This document shows positions 1 to 8,606 of a stretch of 64,000 bases of DNA, one piece after another. The position numbers and the translations under genes were made by a program. The notes under the pieces were generated by a model, which saw only the letters and a list, made by a program, of their open reading frames with translations, did not search any database and was not told where the DNA came from. Source of the DNA: Candidatus Thorarchaeota archaeon. Its GTDB lineage: Archaea > Asgardarchaeota > Thorarchaeia > Thorarchaeales > Thorarchaeaceae. The stretch spans positions 248,001 to 312,000 of the forward strand of contig JAGSHN010000012.1 in the NCBI GenBank assembly GCA_029855935.1, read 5' to 3'. Numbering within the stretch: position 1 is the stretch's first letter; every line of letters starts with the position of its first letter.

Positions 1-2154
1 ACCGAGAACGGTTGGTACGACGAGCGAATACCCAACCGATACGCGATGGAGCTCTCCGCCACCACCTTCAAAGACTTTCTCGATGGCCGGAATGCGTACA
101 ATGAGAGTGAACCTCAGTCGGTCGTCATTCTCTCGCCTGTTGATGTGATCAAGCCGAGCTTTGATCGCTCTCTTCAGAGTCACTTCTCGCCTGGTCGAAT
201 CCCGGCCACGACCGCAGCACTGGCCACCGTGATGGTGGCGCGTGCGGCACTCCACCGTTTTCTGTTTCTTATCGCCGACTCTGCTGAAGACGCACTGGTG
301 ACTATGTATGCCTACACTCAGGACGCTGGCTTCGTGGATAACAACTTCAACTACTACGTAGTCGACCAGTACGAGAACTCGACACGTATCATTCAGGAGT
401 CCGGTCTCACCGCTCTGTCGCACATTGGCGTGGATGAGGTGTTCTCAGCAATTGCTTCGCAGGTGTCACTGTGGACAATCAGTACGCACGGGACACTGAC
501 TAGATATCCTACGGATCCGCCTGAGCGGCCAGGCGGCACGGGCCTCTTCTCTCTGCGTGATGTTGATGCGCCCTATGGTATGGAGACATCCTCCGAACGT
601 GACGCGAATGGCGACCATCTCGTCAATCCAGTTCTCTTCGATCCCGAGGCCTCGCATCACGTCATCAAGAACACCGACGACCTTGAGGGTGCTGTGGACA
701 ACATCGGTTCTCCCATTGTGATCATCACTGCCTGCCTGCTGGGCGGTTCCCGGCTACCGCTGATGCTCATGGAGCACGGTGCAGTCGGCGTTGTCGCCTC
801 TCCGCGTACCGTCTATTTCCAGCCTGCTGCAATGCTGTCCCTCTTCTTGATGGACCGCCTGAGGGAGGATGCTCCCATTGGTCAGGCGCTCAGCTATGCC
901 GTACGAATGGTCTCAATCGACTATACGGACCCGTTGCCCTCAGGCGACCCACGCGACTACGCCAATCAGCATATTCTCTATGGAGACCCTGGGGTCAGGC
1001 TGTTCGCCCCTTCGACCGACCCGCACGTGCCCGCTGTCGACGCCAACACTCTGGATATCAGTGGTCACAGACCGGGGCGTGGTCTACCACTTGTGGCGGC
1101 GGTCGCTGACAATACGACCCTTCCCACGCTGCTGGAGGGTCAGTCCGTGGATCACATCACCTACACCTCGTCGAACATCTCAGCTCTCTCACCGTGGATG
1201 TTCCTCCATCGCGCTGTCATCATCGAGCCTGACTACTCTGCCGCGCTTGCAGGCAGTCTCCAAGCGATGTCCGTGTCGCTGCACGAGTATGTCCGCGGAG
1301 GAGGCGCGCTCGTTGTGATGGGAGTCACACCCGAGTCGACGTGGATACCCTGGCCTGTCTCATATGATGGTTCCCAGACGGGTGAGATCATATCGATTGA
1401 CGATCCTGGCCATCCTCTTGTCTCTCTACCGAACAGCATCCCCGAGAGTACTCCGTATGCGGGTGTTCTCACAGGCCTGTGGGAGAACTTCACAGTCGTG
1501 GCATCCACTTCAGACGGCCAGGGCGCAGTGATGGTGGCTGGAGTGATGGGTCACGGCAAGATTGCCCTGATGACCCTCAGGCCCACTGGGGACGCGCTGG
1601 CAGCACTAGCTCAGAATGTTGCAACATGGTATGTCCGGCCGTCAATCTTTCTCTCCTCTCTGTCCCTCAGCGAATACATCATCTGGGGTGGTGACAGAGT
1701 CTCGGTGCTGATTCACCTCCTTGATGGTGAGGGTCGTGGAGTGACGGGCGCCAGTATTCGTGCATCGATAAACTCCTCAGATGTCAGTGCCTACGTATCG
1801 GAGACTGGCGACGGCTACTATCAGATACTGTTGGACGAGGGGTGGACAACTGCGCACCCAGGTGTCCTCACAATTCGTATTGAGGCCTCCAAGGAGGGCT
1901 ATGACACTCTTACAGCCATCATTCCCGGCTTCATGTACATTCGTCCCTCGCCGTGGCTGGCCATAGGGATTGTCGGCGCCGTCTTTGCCGGAATCATGGT
2001 CCTGTACGTATATCGGAAGCGGAAGAGGGGCGAGAGGGTCCTGCCGTCTCTTCGTCGCGGAAAGAAGTCGAGGCATAGGCCACCGAGAGAGGGCAAGAAG
2101 CGTCCCGAGAAGGCGGAGAAGGAGGAGGACTTGAAAGAGTTCTTTGGGGTGTGA
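1..2154 (+). CDS. Secreted, membrane-anchored gingipain-like (C25, clan CD) cysteine peptidase, 5' truncated
   Basis: The frame is open to base 1, so the true start and signal peptide lie outside the window; the first internal ATG is at 46. Counting from that ATG, a catalytic-type His is at about residue 148 (STHGTL) and a Cys at about 230 (ITACLLGG). They are followed by a GAVGVVASPRT stretch and a HILYGDPGVRLF stretch, the arrangement typical of C25 peptidases. A second alpha/beta region, an Ig-like region (about 540-630), one transmembrane helix (about 635-655) and a long Lys/Arg-rich cytoplasmic tail follow. The catalytic half should therefore lie outside the cell. The substrate is unknown. 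The fold call is good; activity is inferred from the His/Cys pair only. Confidence 0.75.
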   Translation, partial: TENGWYDERIPNRYAMELSATTFKDFLDGRNAYNESEPQSVVILSPVDVIKPSFDRSLQSHFSPGRIPATTAALATVMVARAALHRFLFLIADSAEDALVTMYAYTQDAGFVDNNFNYYVVDQYENSTRIIQESGLTALSHIGVDEVFSAIASQVSLWTISTHGTLTRYPTDPPERPGGTGLFSLRDVDAPYGMETSSERDANGDHLVNPVLFDPEASHHVIKNTDDLEGAVDNIGSPIVIITACLLGGSRLPLMLMEHGAVGVVASPRTVYFQPAAMLSLFLMDRLREDAPIGQALSYAVRMVSIDYTDPLPSGDPRDYANQHILYGDPGVRLFAPSTDPHVPAVDANTLDISGHRPGRGLPLVAAVADNTTLPTLLEGQSVDHITYTSSNISALSPWMFLHRAVIIEPDYSAALAGSLQAMSVSLHEYVRGGGALVVMGVTPESTWIPWPVSYDGSQTGEIISIDDPGHPLVSLPNSIPESTPYAGVLTGLWENFTVVASTSDGQGAVMVAGVMGHGKIALMTLRPTGDALAALAQNVATWYVRPSIFLSSLSLSEYIIWGGDRVSVLIHLLDGEGRGVTGASIRASINSSDVSAYVSETGDGYYQILLDEGWTTAHPGVLTIRIEASKEGYDTLTAIIPGFMYIRPSPWLAIGIVGAVFAGIMVLYVYRKRKRGERVLPSLRRGKKSRHRPPREGKKRPEKAEKEEDLKEFFGV

Positions 2155-2199
2155 AATGCGCAAAATGACCCTGTTCTGAGCATCTGGGGACAAGAAGAT

Positions 2200-2206
2200 T
2201 TTATAG
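2200..2206 (+). promoter_or_regulatory. TATA box of the roadblock gene
   Basis: The TTTATAG element lies 42-48 bases before the ATG at 2248. It makes the TTG at 2209 an unlikely start, because that codon would lie upstream of the expected transcription start near 2227. Confidence 0.55.
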
Positions 2207-2247
2207 CATTGCTCGTGGAGATTCCATCTGCTCCGAGAGGTATTGGT

Positions 2248-2610
2248 ATGACGAGTCGCGTCGAGAAGATCAATGCTGCAATCCGGGACTTCGACACTGT
2301 CCCAGGCGTGGAGGGCGCCGCCCTTGTCTCGCTCGATGGTCTAATGATTGCCTCAGCACTGCCCGAGAGTGAACAGGAGCGAGTGGCTGCAATCAGTGCA
2401 GCAATTCTCTCCCTTGGCGAGAAGGCGACAAAGGAGCTCTATCGTGGAACCCTTCAGGAGATATACGTGAAGGGGGACAAGGGCTACACCTTGATGACAT
2501 CTGTTGGCGATACGGCACTGCTTCTCGTTCTTGCCAAGGCCGACGCTCAAGTGGGACTGATATTCGTCGATATGAAGCGTCTCGCCTCCAGCTTGGTGGA
2601 GATTCTCTGA
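2248..2610 (+). CDS. Roadblock/LC7 domain protein
   Basis: A 120-residue protein made of a single roadblock/LC7 domain. It has an N-terminal helix, the strand VEGAALVSLDGLMIASALP, then AAILSLGEKATKEL, a GDTALLLVLA strand and a C-terminal helix. Such proteins dimerise and act as regulators or scaffolds of small GTPases (MglB and Ragulator relatives). The start was placed at the ATG because of the TATA box position. It follows the C25 peptidase by about 90 bases but has its own promoter. A second roadblock gene is at 53394. The GTPase partner is unknown; the window has three candidates. Confidence 0.85.
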   Translation: MTSRVEKINAAIRDFDTVPGVEGAALVSLDGLMIASALPESEQERVAAISAAILSLGEKATKELYRGTLQEIYVKGDKGYTLMTSVGDTALLLVLAKADAQVGLIFVDMKRLASSLVEIL

Positions 2611-2637
2611 GGGCCATCTCACAGGTGTGGGCCCGGA

Positions 2638-3876
2638 CTATGATCTCACTCTGCTGGTAATCTCGTCGACTATGCGACGCGCCACCTCTCTCTTGGGCGC
2701 AAGCTCGACCTTCTTGATCAGTCCCTCAGGGCCAACGATGACGACCTCGTTTGTGTCCGTGCCGAAGGCAACGCCTCTTCTTCTCTCATCGTTGGCCACC
2801 ATCAGGTCACACACGCCCGCGTCGATCTTTTGCTTGGCACGACTCACCAGTTCCTCATCGCTGACACCGGACTCGACCTTGAATCCCACAATGAACAGGT
2901 CCGGATGAGTGGACCGCACCTCATCGATGATCTTCTTTGTCGGTACAAGGACCACCTCGTAGGGCTCGCCTGAGGGGCGTTTCCTGTCCTCTCGCTCGCG
3001 AGGTGTGAAGTCCAAAACGGCAGCTGCAGACACGAAGAGTGAGGCCTCTGTTCTCTCAAGGGCATCCCTGACGGCGGAGAGCATCTCCTCTGGCGTGTCG
3101 ACCCTCACGGTCTCCACTGTGGCTGGCGGTTTCTCGCAGGTCGGGCCCAGCACCAACACCACCTCGCCACCACGCAGGGAGATCTCACGTGCTATCTCAA
3201 TCCCCATCTTCCCTGAGGACGGGTTTGTCACGAATCTGACCCTGTCTATCCAGCCACGTGTTGGTCCAGCAGTGACAACAGCTTTGACGCCCTGCATGTC
3301 GTTTGGCCCGAGTATGCGCAACACGTGTTCCAGTATTGTCTCGGTGTCCGGTATCTTTGCCTTGGCCTCCTCCATCCTTGGCGTCAGGACTGTGACACCG
3401 AAACGCCGCAGACGCTGGATGTTCTCGGTCACCGCTGGATGGTCATATAGCGACCTGTGCATAGCTGGGACGACAATGACAGGGATTCCAGCACCAATTG
3501 CTGAGGAGACGGTTGTGGTGACCGGTGTGTCGTCGATACCGTTAGCAATCTTGCCTATGGTGTTAGCAGTCGACGGCGAGACTATGACGAGGCTGGCTGC
3601 GTCATCGTGTTTGCCTGCGAGCGTGACATGTTCTATCTGTCCGGTCAGCTCCGTGACAACAGGATTGCCCGTCGCCCACTCCATCAGATAGGGGTGGATG
3701 ATCCTCTGGGCTGTGGGGCTCATCACAACGTGAACATCGGCTCCGTGGCGCATCAACAGCCTTGCAAGTGAGGGACATTCCACAGCTGCGACGCTGCCTG
3801 TCACGCAGAGAACAATCTTCTGACCATCAAGTGAATGGCTCAGTGTTGAGGTGATTAGTTTTGACGTGTGTTCCAT
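2638..3876 (-). CDS. coaBC: Bifunctional phosphopantothenoylcysteine decarboxylase / phosphopantothenate-cysteine ligase
   Basis: Joins cysteine to 4'-phosphopantothenate and decarboxylates the product to 4'-phosphopantetheine in CoA synthesis. The N-terminal flavoprotein (CoaC) half shows GSVAAVECPSLARLL, the FMN-binding PSTANTIGKIANGI (a variant of PASANT) and PAMHRSLY. The C-terminal CoaB half shows TAGPTRGWIDRVRFVTNPSSGKMG, the AAVLDF segment and KKI. The longer open frame runs to 3966, but the ATG at 3876 has a GAGGTG ribosome site and a TATA-like TTTATC at about 3911-3917 just upstream, and it matches the family start. The other archaeal CoA genes are at 5209-7930. Confidence 0.93.
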   Translation of the reverse strand: MEHTSKLITSTLSHSLDGQKIVLCVTGSVAAVECPSLARLLMRHGADVHVVMSPTAQRIIHPYLMEWATGNPVVTELTGQIEHVTLAGKHDDAASLVIVSPSTANTIGKIANGIDDTPVTTTVSSAIGAGIPVIVVPAMHRSLYDHPAVTENIQRLRRFGVTVLTPRMEEAKAKIPDTETILEHVLRILGPNDMQGVKAVVTAGPTRGWIDRVRFVTNPSSGKMGIEIAREISLRGGEVVLVLGPTCEKPPATVETVRVDTPEEMLSAVRDALERTEASLFVSAAAVLDFTPREREDRKRPSGEPYEVVLVPTKKIIDEVRSTHPDLFIVGFKVESGVSDEELVSRAKQKIDAGVCDLMVANDERRRGVAFGTDTNEVVIVGPEGLIKKVELAPKREVARRIVDEITSRVRS

Positions 3877-4203
3877 CCCACTCACACCTCTCTCTCTATC
3901 ACCGACCCTGATAAAGTGAGCCCACCTGTTGAGTTGGCCTGCCTCTCTCCTCTCGGAATCCTTCAACCACTATCACGTCATCTCACGTTTCTCTTAGACC
4001 TAGCACACGTGTTGGCAGGATCTCACACAATTCTTGGTGTTGGTCAGCTGGCGGTTAGCAAAGAATATATGCAGCTCAGATTCCTTGGCGATATGTTGTT
4101 GTGTCGCAATGTGTCCGCCCCAAGGCGTTTGATACCTCTCTATGTGTGCGGGGTGGGATAGTACAGCGACTGTCGTCAGGTGGGTGCACATACTTTGGCT
4201 AAT
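3877..4203. other. Intergenic region between coaBC and an unknown gene
   Basis: This divergent spacer holds the coaBC promoter (minus-strand TATA near 3911-3917) and a clear plus-strand TATA-like element, GAATATATGC, near 4060-4069, which would give the next gene a leader of over 100 bases. An 8-base palindrome, ACACGTGT, lies near 4006-4013. I see no RNA gene or credible small protein. Confidence 0.4.
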
Positions 4204-5028
4204 ATGCCTGTGGACTGGCATTCGATACTATCTCGGTTTCCGTCCGAGAAGCGTGCCCGTTTCCAGGCATATGCGAACACAATGGCCGAGATGGGTACTC
4301 CCACCCAGTCGCTCTTCATCCTTGACAGCGACAACGAGTTTGACACGTTCCTTCGTGACTTTGATGAGTTTCTGACAGTCATCGGCAACATGCCTGAGCG
4401 TGGGCGCCCATATCACGTTCTGAAGATTGGCTATGACGGGGACATGCTCGACGACCTGTTTCGCCTTGTTGTCTCGGAGGAGGCCAGTAGCTTCCATCCT
4501 GCAGAGCTCGATGCCAGTCTATTGTATTCGAAGCAGGCAATCTTCCAGCACCTATACCAAGTCGTTTCAAAGAGGAAATTCCTGATATTTCACATCACAG
4601 AGTTTCCGCTCGCCTATTACTTTGAGACGGCTGTGGCGGTGGACGTCGAGGAACTCAGTGATGTGATGGACCCTGCCACTCACGACCAGACAATCGTACG
4701 GTACCTCAATGACCTACGTACGAAGGGGGCCGAGGAACACCGCCGCACGTACAGCTTCTTCTACAGGATCAGCACGTCCCTACTTATGGAACTGTCCAAT
4801 GCCTTTCTTGTCGTTCCGACAGCAGGCATGTATCGCCACTTTGTTGTTTCAAGCTGGCGGACCCAGACGCTACTACTGGGCTTCAGTCCCCTCACGTGGA
4901 GCTCTGGAAGCTTCAATGTCTACGATCTCAGCGGCAGGGACATCGATGCCCGGTGGGCCTATCCTGCTCCTCTGACCGATGACCCCCGTGAGAAGGGCTA
5001 CACAAGCCTCGTTCCCATTGAGCGTTGA
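4204..5028 (+). CDS. Protein of unknown function in the CoA gene neighbourhood
   Basis: A 274-residue soluble protein, which I do not recognise. It begins MPVDWHSILSRFPSEKRARF, has no signal peptide or membrane helix, and shows alternating helices and strands (QSLFILDSDNEFDTFLRDFDEFL, KFLIFHITEFPLAYYF, NAFLVVPTAGMYRHFVV). An alternative GTG start at 4180 would add eight residues; the ATG was preferred, without decisive evidence. It sits between coaBC and the pantoate kinase operon and is transcribed in the same direction as the kinase, which has its own promoter. Position suggests, but does not show, a link to CoA metabolism. Confidence 0.7.
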   Translation: MPVDWHSILSRFPSEKRARFQAYANTMAEMGTPTQSLFILDSDNEFDTFLRDFDEFLTVIGNMPERGRPYHVLKIGYDGDMLDDLFRLVVSEEASSFHPAELDASLLYSKQAIFQHLYQVVSKRKFLIFHITEFPLAYYFETAVAVDVEELSDVMDPATHDQTIVRYLNDLRTKGAEEHRRTYSFFYRISTSLLMELSNAFLVVPTAGMYRHFVVSSWRTQTLLLGFSPLTWSSGSFNVYDLSGRDIDARWAYPAPLTDDPREKGYTSLVPIER

Positions 5029-5182
5029 GCTCTGCTGCATTGTTCTGTCTGTGCGAATCAGCCGGCCCGCCGCTCAGGCGGCTCTAGGTCCTCTCACTAC
5101 CGATGCGACGATGCGGTCCACACTGTCGCACCAGCTGATGTATATATATTATATATCCAGCGAGTCCTGTATGTAGAAAATC

Positions 5183-5189
5183 TATATAC
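5183..5189 (+). promoter_or_regulatory. TATA box of the pantoate kinase operon
   Basis: TATATAC is centred about 23 bases before the ATG at 5209, so the transcript should be leaderless or nearly so. A longer AT run (TATATATATTATATAT) lies at about 5141-5157. Confidence 0.6.
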
Positions 5190-5208
5190 CCGCCCTCACT
5201 GAGCAAGT

Positions 5209-6144
5209 ATGGAACAAGACTTGACCGGCACTATACTTCAGGCACAGGCGTTCGTCCCCGGTCATATCACGGGCATCTTCCGCATATTTGATGACTGCGC
5301 GGACCTGCTCCGTTGCGGATCGAGAGGCGGAGGCTTCTCGGTTGCCGTGGGGACGAGGACGACGGTCGTGCTTGAGCCTGAGGTCCCCAGCAAGATTGTG
5401 GTGCGATACAACGGAGAAGATGTTGACGCCCCGGTTACCACGACTGTGGTGAGGGAGATGTTGAAGGCCTACAATGTGGAGGCAAGGATTCGGGTAGATC
5501 ATGACTCTGACCTGCCCATAGGAGTCGGCTTTGGTGCCTCCGGCGCTGGGGCCCTCGGTACCGCTCTTGCTCTTGGTTCGCTTCTCGACAGCGACATTGA
5601 CATAGTCGCAGCCGGTCAGTACGCCCACAGAGCAGAGGTCGTCAATCACACGGGATTGGGCGATGTAATTGCCCAGACTGTCGGAGGGGTTGAGGTCCGG
5701 ACGGAGCCTGGAGCGCCAGGCGTCGGCAAGGTCACGAGGGTTTCATACCCGGAGGATCTACGCGTCGTGCTTGCTGGAGCTGAGGGGCTCTACACGAGGG
5801 ACGTGCTGACCAATCCCGAGAGCCGACAGAGAATCAACGATGTGGGCGACACGCTCCTGAGGTCACTTCTTCGACAGCCCACCTTTGAAGCACTCATAGA
5901 TGTGTCCAAGGAGTTCGCCCTGTCCACAGGGCTGATGACAGAACGCGTGAGGTCTGCGCTTGAGGAACTCTGGGACATAGGTCTCGACGCATCAAGTATG
6001 GTAATGCTCGGCGATTCTGTCTTCTGTGTCTGTGACCCGTCGGAGACGGAAGTGGCAGAGCGTGTCCTCTCAGAGCACTGGGACAGTTCCCTCATCGCAG
6101 TGACATCGATTGCTACGAATGGCGGAGGCCTGATTGGACCGTGA
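5209..6144 (+). CDS. Pantoate kinase (archaeal GHMP kinase)
   Basis: Phosphorylates pantoate to 4-phosphopantoate, the archaea-specific first half of the route that replaces bacterial pantothenate synthetase and kinase. The 311-residue GHMP kinase has the archaeal N-terminus AFVPGHITGIF, the glycine-rich ATP loop LPIGVGFGASGAGALGTALAL (about residues 103-123), the conserved GLGDVIAQTVGG segment and a C-terminal NGGGLI. It is the first gene of a three-gene operon; its stop overlaps the GTG start of the next gene. The start is fixed by the TATA box 20-26 bases upstream, so the message is practically leaderless. Confidence 0.93.
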   Translation: MEQDLTGTILQAQAFVPGHITGIFRIFDDCADLLRCGSRGGGFSVAVGTRTTVVLEPEVPSKIVVRYNGEDVDAPVTTTVVREMLKAYNVEARIRVDHDSDLPIGVGFGASGAGALGTALALGSLLDSDIDIVAAGQYAHRAEVVNHTGLGDVIAQTVGGVEVRTEPGAPGVGKVTRVSYPEDLRVVLAGAEGLYTRDVLTNPESRQRINDVGDTLLRSLLRQPTFEALIDVSKEFALSTGLMTERVRSALEELWDIGLDASSMVMLGDSVFCVCDPSETEVAERVLSEHWDSSLIAVTSIATNGGGLIGP

Positions 6145-6953
6145 GCGACATAGAGATTCCGGAAGACCACCCACGACGGGTGTCGCTTGAGATACGTCAC
6201 AAGATAATCCGCGGCCATGGGTTGAACATCGTCGCAACAGCGGGGCTTCTCGCTCACGGCCGGGGTGAGGCCTTCGACTACCTATTGGGAGAGCGGACGA
6301 CGGAGATTGCGAGGCGGGCTGCAGAGGTTGCCGTGGCCACTATACTTCTTGCGGAGCATCCTGTAATCAGTGTCAATGGAAATGTATGTGCGCTCGTGCC
6401 TGAGGAGATGGTCGAGCTCTCGCGTCTGACTGGGGCCCCGCTGGAGATCAATCTCTTCTACTATCGGCCTGAGCGGGAGAGGGCGATACGTGAGGCACTG
6501 CTGAGGGCGGGCGCCAGTGAGATTCTTGGTACTTCTGACCGGCCGTCCACCACGATTCCCGAACTCAGTAGCAATCGCAGAAAGGTAGATCCTGAGGGGA
6601 TTGGCAGTGCTGATGTTGTGCTTGTTCCGCTTGAGGACGGTGATCGGACGGAGGCCCTTCGCCGGATCGGGAAGCAGGTGATCACGATCGACCTCAACCC
6701 GATGAGTCGTACCGCGAGATACGCCAACATCTCGATTGTAGACAACATAGTCCGTGCCCTTCCACTGATGGTGGAGCTTGCTAGGGATATGCGTTCCCTG
6801 AGCCGCCAAGAGCTGGAATCGATAGTGGCTGGGTTCGACAATGGTCGCAACCTGCAGACTGCTGTGCGGACCATCCTGCAACATCTCAAGGAGCAGGCAG
6901 AGGCTGTGAGAAGTCCTCTCGAATTGGAGGTCCTAGAGGAGGTAGTGGATTGA
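6141..6953 (+). CDS. 4-phosphopantoate--beta-alanine ligase (phosphopantothenate synthetase)
   Basis: Condenses 4-phosphopantoate with beta-alanine using ATP, giving 4'-phosphopantothenate, the substrate of CoaBC. The 270-residue protein has family features: IPEDHPRRVSLEIRHKIIRG at the N-terminus, GLNIVATAGLLAHGRGEAFDYLLGE, the NLFYYRPERERAI segment and TIDLNPMSRTARYANI toward the C-terminus. The GTG start overlaps the stop of the pantoate kinase by four bases, and its own stop overlaps the start of the reductase by four, indicating translational coupling. Confidence 0.93.
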   Translation: MSDIEIPEDHPRRVSLEIRHKIIRGHGLNIVATAGLLAHGRGEAFDYLLGERTTEIARRAAEVAVATILLAEHPVISVNGNVCALVPEEMVELSRLTGAPLEINLFYYRPERERAIREALLRAGASEILGTSDRPSTTIPELSSNRRKVDPEGIGSADVVLVPLEDGDRTEALRRIGKQVITIDLNPMSRTARYANISIVDNIVRALPLMVELARDMRSLSRQELESIVAGFDNGRNLQTAVRTILQHLKEQAEAVRSPLELEVLEEVVD

Positions 6954-7930
6954 AGATTGTGATAATGGGTGCGGGCGCGATTGGAAGCCTCTATGGCGGT
7001 CTTCTCCGTCTTGCGGGTCACGATGTTATATTGATTGGGCGTCCCCCACACGTGAGTGCGATTCACGAGTCGGGGCTTCACATAGATGGTGTGATGGGAC
7101 GGCATGTTGTCCCCATACCCGCCTGTGACTGCGCTCGCGAGGTCACCGACGCAGACTTCGTGGTTATCACGACCAAGTCTTATGACACGGCCGAAGCAGC
7201 CTCTGAGGTGGCGCATATTGTAGATGGCGGTGCTACCGTAGTGGTGCTCCAGAATGGTCTGGGTACGGAACGTATTGTCGAGAAGGAGCTTGCCACCAAA
7301 CGAGTCCTGCGAGCCACGACCTGTATGGGGGCAGTTGTTTCCTCTCCGGGTCACGTAGTCGCGACTGGCAGTGGTCTGACCGAGGTCGGCACCCATCATA
7401 CTGAGAACGCTGAGGCTCTCTCTGTCTTTGTGAACATTCTTCGGGACGCAGGTTTCAATGTCCGGGCATCTGACAATGTCGACGGAGTGGTCTGGACAAA
7501 GGCCATTGTCAACTGCGGTATCAATCCTGTCGGCGCTCTCACGGGCCTGACGAACGGCGAGATCTACCGGAGTCGGCATCTCCGTCATGTTGTAATCGAG
7601 CTTGTCAATGAGGCTGTGTCTGTGGCTACGGCATTGGGCGTGTGCCTGACGACCGATGACCCGATTCGCTATACCCTTGGTACTGCAAAGGCGACAGCCG
7701 AGAACTTCAATTCGATGCTTATGGACATCCAGATGGGCAAGAGGACGGAGATTGACTATCTGACGGGAGCAGTGCTCCAGATTGGCGAACAGCTCGGGCT
7801 TGATCTCCCGGTAAGTGCGACGGTCTACGCGCTTGTGAAGGCCATCGAACGACGTGCCGTCGGAACGGAGGCTGAGGCTGCGGAGTTCTTCGCTCCACCA
7901 GAGCTTGTAGGACTCATATCGGGCCTGTGA
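6950..7930 (+). CDS. panE: 2-dehydropantoate 2-reductase (ketopantoate reductase)
   Basis: Reduces ketopantoate to pantoate, the substrate of the pantoate kinase two genes upstream. The 326-residue protein begins with a Rossmann dinucleotide motif (MGAGAIGSLYGGLLRLAGHDV), has ITTKSYDT and VVLQNGLGTE, the catalytic-lysine segment WTKAIVNCGINPVGALTG, and the C-terminal GKRTEIDYLTGAV that precedes the substrate-binding region. It starts at a TTG that overlaps the preceding stop. Its last 17 bases overlap the 3' end of the convergent hydrolase gene. Confidence 0.92.
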   Translation: MKIVIMGAGAIGSLYGGLLRLAGHDVILIGRPPHVSAIHESGLHIDGVMGRHVVPIPACDCAREVTDADFVVITTKSYDTAEAASEVAHIVDGGATVVVLQNGLGTERIVEKELATKRVLRATTCMGAVVSSPGHVVATGSGLTEVGTHHTENAEALSVFVNILRDAGFNVRASDNVDGVVWTKAIVNCGINPVGALTGLTNGEIYRSRHLRHVVIELVNEAVSVATALGVCLTTDDPIRYTLGTAKATAENFNSMLMDIQMGKRTEIDYLTGAVLQIGEQLGLDLPVSATVYALVKAIERRAVGTEAEAAEFFAPPELVGLISGL

Positions 7931-8600
7931 ACATCGACGCCGCCATCTTGTACGAGTGCATTGCTGAGATTCTTGCGTCCCTTGTTATGGCATTCATGTG
8001 TCCCGGCAGGGCGACTTGGAAATCAAGCTCTGAGATTCTTCTCAGCGACTCCACAAGGGCTCTCGGATTCCCTGTTGGGAAGTCCACCCGGCCAAAGCTC
8101 CCACCAGCGAACATCGTGTCGCCAGTGATGATCACTCCAAGATCTGGCTCAAGTAGGCATATTGAACCGATTGAGTGACCTGGGGTATGGTATACATGCA
8201 GGCTGATGCCACCGACGTCTATCATATCTCCCTCCTCAAGAGCATTGTGGACTCTCATCGGCGGAAGTCTGGCCCCAAACGTTGATGCGAGCGTGAGTGT
8301 CATATCGCCAGCGTTGATACGCTCGGCCTCCTCTCTATGCAGGTGTATCCTCGCATTCCCTCTCGCCGTGATTGCCGGTACTCCACCAATGTGGTCAATG
8401 TGACTATGGGTCAGAATGATGTCGGTGATATCATCGAACGAAGATCCGAGTTTCTCAAGGTCTTCGTTGAGACGCTCTGGCGTCATCCCTGTTCCGGTGT
8501 CCACCAAAACTCGCCTGTCATCACCATCGATATAGATCACATTGCTGTCCATCGACATAGACTCTCTGAAGTAGATTGGGCCAGCTATGTGTTCGAACAC
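7914..8600 (-). CDS. Metallo-beta-lactamase fold hydrolase
   Basis: A 228-residue glyoxalase II/MBL-type hydrolase. The zinc ligands are visible: THSHIDH at about residues 64-70, then HTPGHS, the bridging Asp in ITGDTMFAG, and a final His in ALPGHMN. The fold and metal site are secure, but the substrate cannot be told from sequence. Hydroxyacylglutathione-hydrolase-like annotations are common for such proteins but would be guesswork here. It lies just downstream of the class V aminotransferase on the same strand with a six-base gap, so the two are probably co-transcribed. Confidence 0.85.
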   Translation of the reverse strand: MFEHIAGPIYFRESMSMDSNVIYIDGDDRRVLVDTGTGMTPERLNEDLEKLGSSFDDITDIILTHSHIDHIGGVPAITARGNARIHLHREEAERINAGDMTLTLASTFGARLPPMRVHNALEEGDMIDVGGISLHVYHTPGHSIGSICLLEPDLGVIITGDTMFAGGSFGRVDFPTGNPRALVESLRRISELDFQVALPGHMNAITRDARISAMHSYKMAASMFTGPI

Positions 8601-8606
8601 AGTGGC

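Noticed and set aside
2209-2247. TTG start upstream of the roadblock ATG
   Set aside because: It lies three bases after the TATA box, upstream of any plausible transcription start.
5141-5157. TATATATATTATATAT run as a replication origin or repeat
   Set aside because: It is short, has no origin-recognition-box repeats nearby, and is explained as promoter-region AT richness.
6461-7588. 375-codon minus-strand frame across the phosphopantothenate synthetase and reductase genes
   Set aside because: It spans two well-supported genes on the other strand and shows no recognisable domain.
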